From Pseudomonas psychrophila (GTDB lineage Bacteria; Pseudomonadota; Gammaproteobacteria; Pseudomonadales; Pseudomonadaceae), in the NCBI RefSeq assembly GCF_001043005.1, contig NZ_JYKZ01000005.1, positions 186,001-250,000 on the forward strand: a DNA stretch of 64,000 nucleotides, read 5' to 3'. The position numbers and the translations under genes were made by a program. The notes beneath the pieces were generated by a model that was given only the letters and a program-made list of their open reading frames with translations, did not search any database and was not told the DNA's origin. Shown here in pieces: positions 37,001 through 45,816 of this stretch. Within the stretch, counting starts at the first letter, position 1. Every line of letters begins with the position of its first letter.

Positions 37001-37441
37001 GAAAACTGAAAGTTGTACGCAACCTTGAACATCGTATTTCTGGTCGTGGGTCTCGATAGTCCGGTCAGACCCAGAACTTCCCGCTTCAATTGGCGGCCGA
37101 ATTGGTCGGCAGCGAGGACGCTCGGATTGCCTGTGGAGGCGGGCCCTAACTTCGCCGTTCATGGCCAGTTAAGCCGTTGGGCCAAGTCGCTGATCAGTAG
37201 GAAGTTCATGCGCAAGCTCAGTAAGACCTCCTTAGCGGTAATATCGCCGGTTGCGTGATGCCCTCGACGATCTGCTGAGCGCTTTAGAGAACATATCCAG
37301 TGAATCCCGTTGAGCGGTGTATCGAAGGTAGGACGAGCATCGATGAAGTCGGGCGGGGCGTTCCATGCCCCCCGACCTCGAAGACGTCAGTATCGAACTC
37401 GCTCGGGTTACCCCTGTCGCTGAATTGCTACGCGGTGACCA
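37001..37441. other. Spacer with degenerate coding remnants
   Basis: 440 bp between two convergent genes without a full gene. A plus-strand tract (around 37362-37444) reads a 26-residue peptide beginning MPPDLEDVSIELARVTP. An upstream stretch reads LAAELVGSEDARIACGGGP before a stop. These look like decayed pieces of a lost gene; the family is not recognised. Confidence 0.35.
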
Positions 37442-39769
37442 TTAGGACGCCTGCTTGGCCAAGCGTTGCATGTTGAGCGAGCTCGTCGTCAGACCGGCCC
37501 GGTTGAATCGGTAGCGCATGTACGCCGAGATATCCTCCTCGTGCGACGACACGATCAACTGGCTGTGTTTGAGCTCACAGCGGAGCAGGTCGGTCAGAGA
37601 TGCGATGTTCACCTCGTCTAGAGATTGAGATGGATCGTCGATGAGGATAAGCGGGACTTCTGCGTAGACCTTGTTGAGCGACAGGAAGAAGGCCAGGCTC
37701 AGCGCCGACACCTGGCCCGTGCTCATGGACATGACCGCGTCATGTTCAGATTGTTCTGCCGTCAGGAACCTGAGCTGCTTGCCATCTCGGCTCTCGATGA
37801 ACAACCCAAGGCCGCGTTGGTAGTTCTGGATCAGCCGCCCACTGTAGATGTGGAAGATGAGCTCGATCTCCGAGATAGTCTGATCTGCATACTTCTGCTC
37901 CGCTTTCTCCAAGGTAGTTCGCAGTTGGATGACCTTGCCCTTTGCTTTAGTGGCGGCCTCCGTCTCGCGTTGCATTTTCTGCAGTTCTTCAAGGCTTTTT
38001 TGAAGCCGGCTGTTCTGCGCTTCGTTGGCTTTGATCGTGATGTAGAGCTCTTTGTTTGCCAGATCTTGAGCGTCGAAAATGTAGAAGTCCTGCAAGTCCT
38101 TGAAGACTGCTTCGATGGTTTGCCGCCAATCGTCAGGGAGCACCACTGTCTCGTCCGTTTTCTTAGCGCGCATCGTTTTTTGCAGTTCTTCCAGGCGAGC
38201 CGCTGTCACCACTTCATCTTCGTTGAATGTGAAGGTGATCTGGATGCCTTCGCCCCTGAGCCGTTCCAGGATCTGCTGGATTGCAGGGAGGCGAGTTTTT
38301 ACTTTGGCCAACGCCTGATGCAGTGCTTCGTTGTAGGCAGGCTTCAGGATCGCTTCGCGCCCCTGAATGAATGTATCAATGGTGCCCAACTCAGTGGTCA
38401 TCGCAGTGGTCAGCGCGACGAGTGCCTTCCCATCCTTTCCTAAGGCGTCAGAGATCTTTTGGGCTCTGATCTCAATCGCTTCGAGCATCGCAATGTGAGT
38501 TTTCCAGTCGTTCCCGCACAGGGGGCAAAACTTGTCGTCCGGATAGAGCTTGGCGTGCTCATCCAGCAACTGCTGCTTCAGACGAGCCAGTTCGGCAGCA
38601 GCGCTGTCATTGGCTGTATTTCTGGTGTTCAAGTCATTACGCGCTTTGATTCGCTCTTCAAACCATTGAAGTCGACCAACTGCCCAACTTGGCAGTGTAC
38701 GTGCCTGCTCAGCAGTGATGGCGGAAGCACCTTTCTTGACGATTTTTGCTGCTTTACCGAGCCCGTCGAGCTCCTTTTTTTTCTGTTCCAGGTCATCCAG
38801 TTTGTTCAAGTCGGTGCCCAGCAGTGCCAAGCTGCTCAGCGACTCCGCGTGCGACTCGATGTCCGCATCGATGGCATCATTCTGAGTTCTGACACGAATG
38901 GCTGTTTTCTGAGGTAGCAGGCCATTCAGCTTGCGAATGGCGGTCGAGAACTGGGTGTGAATCTCCGAGTCGTAGGTGGGGAAGGGATCTTCCTTGTCCC
39001 AACCCGGCCCGACCTCAACCGTGGACAGCTTTTTGTACTCAACACTTCCCAGATCGGCCTGCACCATCGCGCGCAGGGCTGTGCACTCATTGTTAAGCGC
39101 TTCTTCATCAGCCTTGCGTTTTTCGTCCCCTAGGAATTTTGTGAGCCTTGTCGAGAGTGAGCGGCAATTTTCAATCTCTGCTGCAACATCGTTGATGTTG
39201 AACAGGTTGCCAAGCTGGTCTTTGCGCTCGTCTACCCGCGTATGCAGCAGTTTATTTTGCCCTTGCTCAAGGTAGTTGAGGAAAGTGAAGTTTTCCCGGA
39301 AGTTTTTGCCGAAAACTTCGTCTAGGAACTCGTTCTCACGCAGGTTTGCCTGCGTGAAGGCTTTCGACTCGAAATCGGGGAGTTCATACAGCTTGAAGTG
39401 CTTGAACTTGTCCGCTCGGTTGTTCGATTTTTTGTCGAACGCTTTTACGGGTGCATGCCGGGCCAGAACCAAGCGGTTATCCCCATCATGAAATTCGATC
39501 TTGATGGTCAGGTCTTTTTGGTCGGTCCGTTGGTTCCAGAAGAGATTGTCGTCATAGTTTGTTTTGAGCTTGGTCATCAATGTTGAAAAGAGATTGTCGA
39601 TCCGCTTGATCTGACCCGTGAGCAGCAGCTCGACAGCATCGAAGACACTGGTTTTTCCGTACCCGTTCGGCCCGTCTAGCGTTAGCAGCGATGAGGTGCC
39701 TAGATCCAGATTGACGTGTTTAAAAGCCTTGAAACGAGAAACTTCAATTCGCGCTATTTTCCATTTCAT
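37442..39769 (-). CDS. ABC-3C system Rad50/SMC-like ATPase
   Basis: 775-aa RecF/Rad50-type ATPase. Walker A is LDGPNGYGKTSVFDAVELLL. Long coiled coils flank a zinc hook, FCPLCGNDW (CxxC). The ABC signature is SMSTGQVSALSLAFFLSL and Walker B LILIDDPSQSLDEVN, followed by the switch His in IVSSHEED. It is the last gene of a three-gene minus-strand operon, and its start lies 26 bp inside the end of the middle component. In ABC three-component systems (described by Aravind and colleagues) such an ATPase is thought to sense nucleic-acid structures and trigger the effector. Confidence 0.9.
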   Translation of the reverse strand: MKWKIARIEVSRFKAFKHVNLDLGTSSLLTLDGPNGYGKTSVFDAVELLLTGQIKRIDNLFSTLMTKLKTNYDDNLFWNQRTDQKDLTIKIEFHDGDNRLVLARHAPVKAFDKKSNNRADKFKHFKLYELPDFESKAFTQANLRENEFLDEVFGKNFRENFTFLNYLEQGQNKLLHTRVDERKDQLGNLFNINDVAAEIENCRSLSTRLTKFLGDEKRKADEEALNNECTALRAMVQADLGSVEYKKLSTVEVGPGWDKEDPFPTYDSEIHTQFSTAIRKLNGLLPQKTAIRVRTQNDAIDADIESHAESLSSLALLGTDLNKLDDLEQKKKELDGLGKAAKIVKKGASAITAEQARTLPSWAVGRLQWFEERIKARNDLNTRNTANDSAAAELARLKQQLLDEHAKLYPDDKFCPLCGNDWKTHIAMLEAIEIRAQKISDALGKDGKALVALTTAMTTELGTIDTFIQGREAILKPAYNEALHQALAKVKTRLPAIQQILERLRGEGIQITFTFNEDEVVTAARLEELQKTMRAKKTDETVVLPDDWRQTIEAVFKDLQDFYIFDAQDLANKELYITIKANEAQNSRLQKSLEELQKMQRETEAATKAKGKVIQLRTTLEKAEQKYADQTISEIELIFHIYSGRLIQNYQRGLGLFIESRDGKQLRFLTAEQSEHDAVMSMSTGQVSALSLAFFLSLNKVYAEVPLILIDDPSQSLDEVNIASLTDLLRCELKHSQLIVSSHEEDISAYMRYRFNRAGLTTSSLNMQRLAKQAS

Positions 39770-40409
39770 TGTTCATCAGCTCCGTGATCAATTCTTCAGC
39801 GTTATTCGAGGTGAGTTTCTGGATGATTTTGTAGGTTTCATCAAGGCCTGCTTCAACCACAGCATCGGCTGCTTGCAGGCGCAATGAAATAAGCTCACCT
39901 CGGGTGAACGGGAGCTCAAGAAAAGGAAGCTTAATGAATATCTTTGCCGCAACACTGTACTGCGTAGCTGCCAGAGGGTCTTTCTTGTAGTTGCTGAACT
40001 GGCTCTTGTCCGAGATAGTGGCGACCAGTTTGTTAAAGGTATAGTCTTGGATGGCATGTTGCTCGGTATCGCTGTAGTAAAGCACATATTTCTTGAAGAA
40101 GTGAGGATCCTCTTCAATCGCAAAAATCTGTTCTTCCTGGTCTTTGAATTCAGCTAGGTGGTTCAGGTGATGAATGCAGATGAGATCGCAGTTCTTCTTG
40201 AATGTCGGGTGGTTCATGAAGGAGTCGGGGGCCGATTGGTTAATAAGAGCATTCAGCTCAGTGGGACCGGGTAAGTGATCCAGCTTATGCAAAATCGCAA
40301 AGCGGATGGCGGAGCCGGACTCCCGAATGTAGAAGCTCGTAAGGTCGGTTTCGCAGTCTTTGATGAACCCATGGAAAATGAGTGCCTCATCAATAATTCT
40401 ATTTATCAT
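39744..40409 (-). CDS. ABC-3C system middle component
   Basis: 221-aa protein without known catalytic motifs. Its position between a nuclease-like effector and an SMC-like ATPase, with overlaps on both sides (11 bp and 26 bp), identifies it as the middle component of an ABC-3C system. The C-terminal part (FTRGELISLRLQAADAVVEAG) is helical and probably contacts the ATPase. Recognition is by context and general pattern, so confidence in the family is lower than for its neighbours. Confidence 0.7.
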   Translation of the reverse strand: MINRIIDEALIFHGFIKDCETDLTSFYIRESGSAIRFAILHKLDHLPGPTELNALINQSAPDSFMNHPTFKKNCDLICIHHLNHLAEFKDQEEQIFAIEEDPHFFKKYVLYYSDTEQHAIQDYTFNKLVATISDKSQFSNYKKDPLAATQYSVAAKIFIKLPFLELPFTRGELISLRLQAADAVVEAGLDETYKIIQKLTSNNAEELITELMNNEMENSAN

Positions 40410-41628
40410 TCAAACGAGCCTCTGCGTCTTCTTTAGTCACGATGCTTAAACAAAATGATTTGAGGATGTTACTGTCAATGTGGTCTCTGACCTGCTGATC
40501 GTCAAGGTCGTTGGGGTGCGTGAACTTGGTGTTGATAATGAAAGACTCAGAAGATCTGCTAGGGATGAGGTTGTTGTACTCAAAAAGCAGCTTGAGTAAA
40601 TCTCCATTGGTATCCATTTCTCCCAGTAAGTCTGCAGTGCAACCCTCGTGGTCATCAACGAAGGGCAGATCGAGGGCCGTCGGAAGATAGAATCGCTTGT
40701 CACTGTCCAGATAGTGCGGGAATTGTTTAAAAACTGGCTCAATCGACATGTCCTCGATAAGGCCAGAATAACGCCGGATATCTGCTTTTTGTATGCTAGA
40801 GAAACGCTCTGATGGTTTTATCAATTGACAAAGCGTCTGCATGTCGCTGGCTTCTGAATCCCGAATATGTTCGAAGAGCCGACGCGCTCGCCCGTAGGAA
40901 GTGTCGCTCATACCAGGTAAGGCTTGATCAAGCCTGTCCTCCAAATGGTTGTGCAGCTTTGCCTTCAAATCGATCGCATAATACTCAGTGTTGTTGTAGG
41001 GGTTCTTGTTAAGAATATCGTCTATTAAACTCTGAGCTGTAATGCGGCTTTCAAACGCTGCCTTGTTGGCCTTCTCTCGGTCGATCTGTACCATTCGGTG
41101 AATCGCGACTGCTTGTGTGCTTATCTTCTCAGACAGAAGGCAGTAGTTGTAGTGCAAGAGCTCGTCGGTTAGCAGGATGAAGTTGCTGCTGCATATTTCT
41201 TTGATGACAGCTTTTGTGAGTCCTTCGATCTCGTCTAGACCGCAGTATTTGTTGTTCCCGTACGAGTAAAATTGAACCAACTCGTTGTTCTTTCCGGTGT
41301 AATCATCGGTGTCGTTGAGTTGGACGGATACGTGGAAGTAGCGTGACACGCCTTTAACTCGATCGTATTCGACAGCAGATGATTTTTCCAGTGCCTCAAT
41401 GTACTCGCTTTTGTACGTGCCAATCTTGGCTTTCACTTGATGAGCGCTTACAAGTGCGCCGCTTTTGTAAATGGCGAAATCATCGCTGCTATCTAGTTGA
41501 AGCTCAAAATCTAAGTCTCCCTGATGGATTAACTTGAGGGAGTGATAAAGTGAAATTTTTCCTTGGTAGACGTAGCCGCTCCACGTAGACACAGCGGTGG
41601 CTGGATAGCCTTTGCTCTTAACGCTCAC
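40399..41628 (-). CDS. ABC-3C system effector, PD-(D/E)XK nuclease-like
   Basis: 409-aa protein. The N-terminal 130 residues look like a DUF4297/Mrr-type nuclease: STWSGYVYQGKISLYHSLKLI, then FELQLDSSDDFAIYKSG and VSAHQVKAKIG. These supply Glu, Asp and the Q-x-K of a PD-(D/E)XK active site. The rest is a mostly helical C-terminal region typical of ABC-3C effector subunits that dock onto the other components. GTG 41628 is chosen because AAGGGAG lies five bases upstream; GTG 41643 has no ribosome site. It is the first gene of the operon. Probably a DNase of a phage-defence system (inference). Confidence 0.8.
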   Translation of the reverse strand: MSVKSKGYPATAVSTWSGYVYQGKISLYHSLKLIHQGDLDFELQLDSSDDFAIYKSGALVSAHQVKAKIGTYKSEYIEALEKSSAVEYDRVKGVSRYFHVSVQLNDTDDYTGKNNELVQFYSYGNNKYCGLDEIEGLTKAVIKEICSSNFILLTDELLHYNYCLLSEKISTQAVAIHRMVQIDREKANKAAFESRITAQSLIDDILNKNPYNNTEYYAIDLKAKLHNHLEDRLDQALPGMSDTSYGRARRLFEHIRDSEASDMQTLCQLIKPSERFSSIQKADIRRYSGLIEDMSIEPVFKQFPHYLDSDKRFYLPTALDLPFVDDHEGCTADLLGEMDTNGDLLKLLFEYNNLIPSRSSESFIINTKFTHPNDLDDQQVRDHIDSNILKSFCLSIVTKEDAEARLNDK

Positions 41629-41908
41629 GTTGACTCCCTTCACGGATAGATATGGCGCTCATAAATGGCACAAAGATATCACCATGTAAATGGTGTCTTG
41701 TAAATCGCATGCTGGAGAGATTTTTGTTGTTTTTCTGACGCCGGAAAGTAGTTCTATTGTTTGGCTTTAACGTTTAAGCGCGGTGGTCTAGTGATACTGC
41801 GATACGCGAAAAGGGCGGTTTGATGGTAAGGGAGCGGTGAACACACCTTTCGAACTCCAGATTTAAGGGCGATGTTATCCGCCTATTTTTAAGCGGACGC
41901 GATAGCCC

Positions 41909-42202
41909 TTATTTTGGGAGATCGGTAGGTGGGTTCACCGTTCGCTTACAGAAATGCTCCACACCGTTCACATGATCGTTGTCAAAGTGGGAAAGAACCA
42001 GAAAATCGATTTCCTGCGGTAACCAGCCTACGATGTTTTGATCATTGATTGCTTTTTCTACACGATGCTGACTTCTAGATCCGCAGTCATAAGCCCAACT
42101 GAATACGGCCCGTCGCAACTGATTATTCCAAACTACCCCGGTGAAAAACGTTCCGTGGCCTACCGGATGGAAATGTTGACGCACGTGCAGGTGGCAATTC
42201 AT
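41909..42202 (-). pseudogene. Truncated MBL-fold metallohydrolase
   Basis: 97 residues from an ATG, containing the metallo-beta-lactamase fold signature LVLSHFDNDHVNG (HxxxDH), then a stop. Full-length MBL-fold enzymes need further His and Asp ligands and at least 200 residues, so this is the N-terminal remnant of a broken gene. No continuation is seen in other frames downstream. Its surroundings, 41629-41908 and 42203-42489, hold no other gene that I can support. Confidence 0.65.
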
Positions 42203-42489
42203 ATAGCTCCTTACCTAAACCCTGATCCAAAAATTCACATGATATCGGAAGACTAGGAGGTATAATAGCCAATAGCCATCACCAAGGCGCAATCTCCGCG
42301 TTGAATTCGCCCTTGGTTTTATACTTGGCAGTTCGTAGGCTGGTTCCAGCATGCGACTTTGCCTTGACGCTCTCAGGGGAGGGCTGGCTTGAGTGCATGT
42401 CAATTTGCTACTATTGGTTTTTTGTCATTAGCATCGCCGTTTTGTTGAATGAATACGTGAGCGTAGTGACTGTAACCTAAGGTAAATCA

Positions 42490-42999
42490 ATGGCGGATTC
42501 TGATTTCAAACAAAAGCCGATCGCATTCCCTACCGGTTGGGTTCGGCACTCCAATGGAAGCGTCATTGGCTCAGATAAGTACCGCCCAGATCTATCTTTC
42601 CAGGACGCTGAGGGCAGGGTAGTTTGCGTAATTGAATCATCTAGCACCAACGATCGTAAGGTTGGAGTTGGAGAATTGTTTCTCGCGGACAAGTTTTTTT
42701 CAGATACCGCTGTCGATGGTGTCCTCATTTTTTCCCTTTGTGGAAAATCGACCAGCCCACCTCGTCCTGATACTCAACATGCCTACCTGCTGCCGTACTT
42801 CACGTATCTTCGTTCATTCGCTGGAGAATATGGCGTAAAGGAAATATATATTATCTCCGAAGCCGCGTTCGAATCATGTGATTGGACAGCACTCAGTGAC
42901 GATTTCAAGTCCATGGCGTATGAACTAAAAGTTCAAGCTGTTATTTCAGATCCAGCTGTACAAGCAAAACAGGAAGTTTCACTCCCATTGCTTGCTTAG
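42490..42999 (+). CDS. Hypothetical protein in defence island
   Basis: 169-aa protein with AAGG eight bases before the ATG; not recognised. The middle reads KYRPDLSFQDAEGRVVCVIE, then SSSTNDRK and GELFLADKFF. The alternation of strands and the PDL...IE spacing recall PD-(D/E)XK nuclease folds, but the expected Lys two residues after the Glu is Ser, so activity is doubtful. No signal peptide or membrane segment. It is followed 91 bp later by a small papain-like protein. Confidence 0.6.
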   Translation: MADSDFKQKPIAFPTGWVRHSNGSVIGSDKYRPDLSFQDAEGRVVCVIESSSTNDRKVGVGELFLADKFFSDTAVDGVLIFSLCGKSTSPPRPDTQHAYLLPYFTYLRSFAGEYGVKEIYIISEAAFESCDWTALSDDFKSMAYELKVQAVISDPAVQAKQEVSLPLLA

Positions 43000-43058
43000 T
43001 TTTCCGGTTAGGATAGCGAGCTAGATATGCTTTCGCGATTTTCAGTTTGTGTTTGCCT

Positions 43059-43071
43059 CCCCCCCCCCCCC
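43059..43071 (+). repeat. Poly-C tract (13 C)
   Basis: Run of 13 C just 20 bases before the start used for the following gene and inside its longer GTG-initiated frame. Such tracts slip during replication and can switch expression; they are also prone to sequencing error. Confidence 0.8.
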
Positions 43072-43090
43072 TTCACGAATGGATGTCCTT

Positions 43091-43489
43091 ATGGAAATTG
43101 AAATGACCCCGCTGCCAAGTGGCTTGCTTCAGCTACTCGATAGTGTCGGCTGTACAGTGCCGAAACAATGCTACGCAAATTGCTTGGCTGCAGTAACCAA
43201 TTATCCACTAGCAGAAAAATATGTTCTATGTTTTGTCGAAATAGAAAGTGGTGAAAGGTTAGGGCATGCTGTAATAAAGATTGATGGCAACTATTACGAT
43301 CCTACACTTGAGCTTCAAGCGCCCCATAAAATAAAGTACTGGTGGCACTCAGAGTATACAAAAACTGAATTGCGCGACTTTGTTAAAGCGCAGCATAAAG
43401 ACATTGTTCCAAAAAATGGTGGGATTGAAGTGTTCCCTCCAAGCCTTCGTCAGGATGGAACAGTGGTGTGCGAAGAAGTTACAGCTTAA
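43091..43489 (+). CDS. Small papain/transglutaminase-like protein
   Basis: 132-aa protein. A possible Cys-His-Asp triad is visible in the order usual for papain-like or bacterial transglutaminase-like peptidases: QCYANCLAAV, ERLGHAVIKIDG and NYYDPTLE. The start is uncertain. ATG 43091 is used, ATG 43079 is next, and a GTG at 43049 would read through the 13-C tract into a poly-Pro stretch. It may form a pair with the 169-aa gene upstream. The substrate is unknown; a protease effector role is only inference. Confidence 0.6.
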   Translation: MEIEMTPLPSGLLQLLDSVGCTVPKQCYANCLAAVTNYPLAEKYVLCFVEIESGERLGHAVIKIDGNYYDPTLELQAPHKIKYWWHSEYTKTELRDFVKAQHKDIVPKNGGIEVFPPSLRQDGTVVCEEVTA

Positions 43490-43852
43490 GCGACCTACAA
43501 CGGCACCCACTGATAAAAGTCAGAAAGTCGTAGCTGCCAGAGAGCCCCAAATTTTCCGAGCATTTTAAGAGCCGTCAAGGTCGCCACGCATTCAGGTGAA
43601 AGTGGTGATGAAAACTTGAACCCATGGTTGTACAGGGCGGTATGAGCACCCAGCACTGCCCAGTGCCGATCGGAAATGCTCAAGAGTTCCTTGCATACCC
43701 ATACTCAATTTTCTGTATTAGAGAAACTATCTGCAGTAACCCCTTTGCAAACAGTCAACAATGGGGACTCCGCAAACGTTCATATAGCAACTGACGGCGC
43801 TGGGATTACGTCAGAGAATAGTTGATGACATTATGTTAGCAGACATCCATGA
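43490..43852. other. Spacer without a supported gene
   Basis: 363 bp, AT-rich. A 62-residue minus-strand frame (43495-43683) begins with a TTG lacking a ribosome site and resembles no family that I recognise; it may be a gene remnant. Confidence 0.3.
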
Positions 43853-44794
43853 CTAGCCAATGTTTGGTAACGGTGCGAGATTGTACTGAGCGGAAATCGA
43901 GTTGAAATGGGCGTTAATTAAATTTCGATGCGAATCAAACGTTTTTGCGGTCTGTGCCAATTGGAAGTTGCAAACGTTGCCTGGCAAATCGATTTCACCG
44001 CTTTTGACATAAGTCCGATACAGCAGTCGAAGCGCGCGCAGTTGGTTGTAGAGAACGTTTAGTTGATCAGCAAGACCGCGGTCTTGGTACTTGAATCGCG
44101 GTTTTGTAACGAGCTGCCCATCCGCTCGCCCGGTGTTGACCATCTCAATAAGACCAGTAATTGTTTCTCCAAACGCCCGATAATCGCTCTCCAAATGCCA
44201 TGGGTCCTGCAAAGCTGAGCGATCCATGTGATCCCGAATATCGGAAAGAGCCTCAGTATCGGTCTTATCCAAGACGGAAATGGCAGTATGCCCATAGCTG
44301 ATCTCACTCTCTATGAGTGCAAGGATGGCCTGGAGCTCCAAGGTCGTCTTTTTTTCGATGTCTTGCATGAGCGATTTATTATCGATGACATCTGTACTGC
44401 CATCGAAGAACACTCCGGCAGGAACAGTCAAAGTGCTGTATTTACCTGTTCGCTCACCAATAACTAAGATTTTTAGCGACTTGTAAGTCGTCCCCAGCCC
44501 GTGTTTTACAAATTTATCCAAGGTCTTTTGGATTTTCTGCGCTCGGCGATCCGAAGTGACCTGGACTGCCAGACTAATATTCTTGTCGGCTAGGTCGATT
44601 GCTGCTGCGTTTAACTGACTATGGTTAAGGTTAACAAGACTGTACCCATAGATCTGATTGAGTAACCGCTGAAAGAAGTGTTCAGCTGCGATATTGAGGT
44701 CAAAAAAGTGCATTGACCCGAGAACCTGTACGGATGCGCTAAGATGAGTGATATGAAGCGCGATCTCCTTGATCAGTTGCTCGTGTTTCAACAT
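43853..44794 (-). CDS. SMEK-domain protein
   Basis: 313-aa protein whose N-terminal 170 residues match the SMEK domain: ELIKEIALHITHLSASVQ, FFQRLLNQIYGYSLVNLN, AAAIDLADKNISLAVQVTSD, then KIQKTLDKFVKHGL. The ID-L-x-D...VQVT core resembles a restriction-endonuclease-type strand order, and SMEK domains are found on conflict-system proteins. The remaining 140 residues are helical and unassigned. AGGA seven bases before the ATG supports the start. It is divergent from the octapeptide-repeat gene at 45060 with 265 bp between, so the two may share control. Confidence 0.75.
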   Translation of the reverse strand: MLKHEQLIKEIALHITHLSASVQVLGSMHFFDLNIAAEHFFQRLLNQIYGYSLVNLNHSQLNAAAIDLADKNISLAVQVTSDRRAQKIQKTLDKFVKHGLGTTYKSLKILVIGERTGKYSTLTVPAGVFFDGSTDVIDNKSLMQDIEKKTTLELQAILALIESEISYGHTAISVLDKTDTEALSDIRDHMDRSALQDPWHLESDYRAFGETITGLIEMVNTGRADGQLVTKPRFKYQDRGLADQLNVLYNQLRALRLLYRTYVKSGEIDLPGNVCNFQLAQTAKTFDSHRNLINAHFNSISAQYNLAPLPNIG

Positions 44795-45059
44795 GGGATT
44801 CCTAAAGTGGTAGACAGAATTCAGCGAGCGGAGTCTAGTACAAAAAGAGTCGATGCAGCATGATCAGCTTCTCAGGCAGAATCCCCGTCGTGATCTTGTC
44901 CCTGATAGCCAAAGGGCAGAAGGCGCTGCAATAGGGGGGTAAGGAGAGGAGCCTCAATAGGGCACCCCTCCGAGAAAAACCTTCTATGCTGCCATATCGG
45001 AGTCTTTCATAGGACAAGCGTTTGACGTCGGATTTTTCATTTATTGAGGAAGAAACACA

Positions 45060-45521
45060 ATGCCTAGGCCAGAAATTCCAAACATGCGGTTGTGGCCGCG
45101 CAATTTGTGCACCGGGCAACGTGGCGGCCTCTCCACGTCTCAATACGGAGGAATGTCTACCTCTCAGTATGGGGGCATGTCGACTTCACAATACGGGGGT
45201 ATGTCTACATCCCAGTATGGAGGCATGTCGACTTCGCAGTACGGAGGCCTATCCACATCGCAATATGGCGGCCTCTCAACCTCTCAGTATGGTGGTCTAT
45301 CCACATCACAATACGGCGGTCTCTCGACTGCTCAATACGGAGGCCTTTCGACTGCTCAAGGAGGTGGCATGTCTACCGCCTCTGGTAATGTCTACATGAG
45401 CAACATTCCGCCTTGGCCAATATTTGTACGCGAGCTTGAGGCTCGGGGTTTTCAAGCTCAAGCTGATTCGATACGCCGGTATTTGCCGGCGTTCTTATGG
45501 CCTGAAAACTTCTTCAATTAA
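45060..45521 (+). CDS. Octapeptide-repeat (GG-M/L-STSQY) protein
   Basis: 153-aa protein with GAGGA before the ATG. Residues 22-109 are eleven tandem octads GG[ML]ST[SA]QY, ending in GG[ML]STA variants. They are flanked by a short head (RPEIPNMRLWPRNLCTGQR) and a conserved-looking tail (SNIPPWPIFVRELEARGF, then ADSIRRYLPAF). No signal peptide is seen. The Gly/Ser/Thr/Gln/Tyr-rich repeat has the composition of low-complexity, self-associating or prion-like segments. The function is not known. Amino-acid periodicity is kept while DNA copies vary at synonymous positions, which argues for selection on the protein. Confidence 0.75.
   Translation: MPRPEIPNMRLWPRNLCTGQRGGLSTSQYGGMSTSQYGGMSTSQYGGMSTSQYGGMSTSQYGGLSTSQYGGLSTSQYGGLSTSQYGGLSTAQYGGLSTAQGGGMSTASGNVYMSNIPPWPIFVRELEARGFQAQADSIRRYLPAFLWPENFFN
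45123..45386 (+). repeat. 24-bp tandem coding repeat, 11 units
   Basis: Eleven in-frame 24-bp units of the octad protein, each beginning near GGNGGN-TSTCNACNTC. Copies differ at wobble positions, so it is a coding repeat and not a CRISPR or satellite; there are no spacers. Confidence 0.9.
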
Positions 45522-45816
45522 GAACCTAAAAATGATTCAGCGATGGAGTTCGACGTGAGCTAGCCGCAGATCTCCTGGTACGCGATGCCGAGGAACGGCG
45601 AGAAACGTTTACATTCTGCGAGACCTAAAACACCTTAGATTCAAGATTGGTAAAGCGAACAAAATCCTCGCTAGAGTGCGGAGTTTTCGGTGGGAATCGA
45701 TTGATTTTCATCAGTCATTTGGCCTTCGCCTAGTATCTGAAACCAATGCGTTTACCTTAGAAAAAATATTACACCGCACCTTCCGACTCGCTAGCGTTTG
45801 AATCGCCCCGGGTTCT

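Noticed and set aside
43495..43683. 62-residue minus-strand frame as a real gene
   Set aside because: Starts at a TTG without ribosome site and shows no recognisable family; left as spacer.
45123..45386. Possible CRISPR-like array (regular 24-bp repeats)
   Set aside because: Units are directly adjacent without spacers, in frame, and vary at wobble positions; they encode a repeat protein.
45022..45399. Overlapping frame of 125 residues across the repeat
   Set aside because: It is a by-product of the 24-bp periodicity; the frame at 45060 has the ribosome site and a regular octad.
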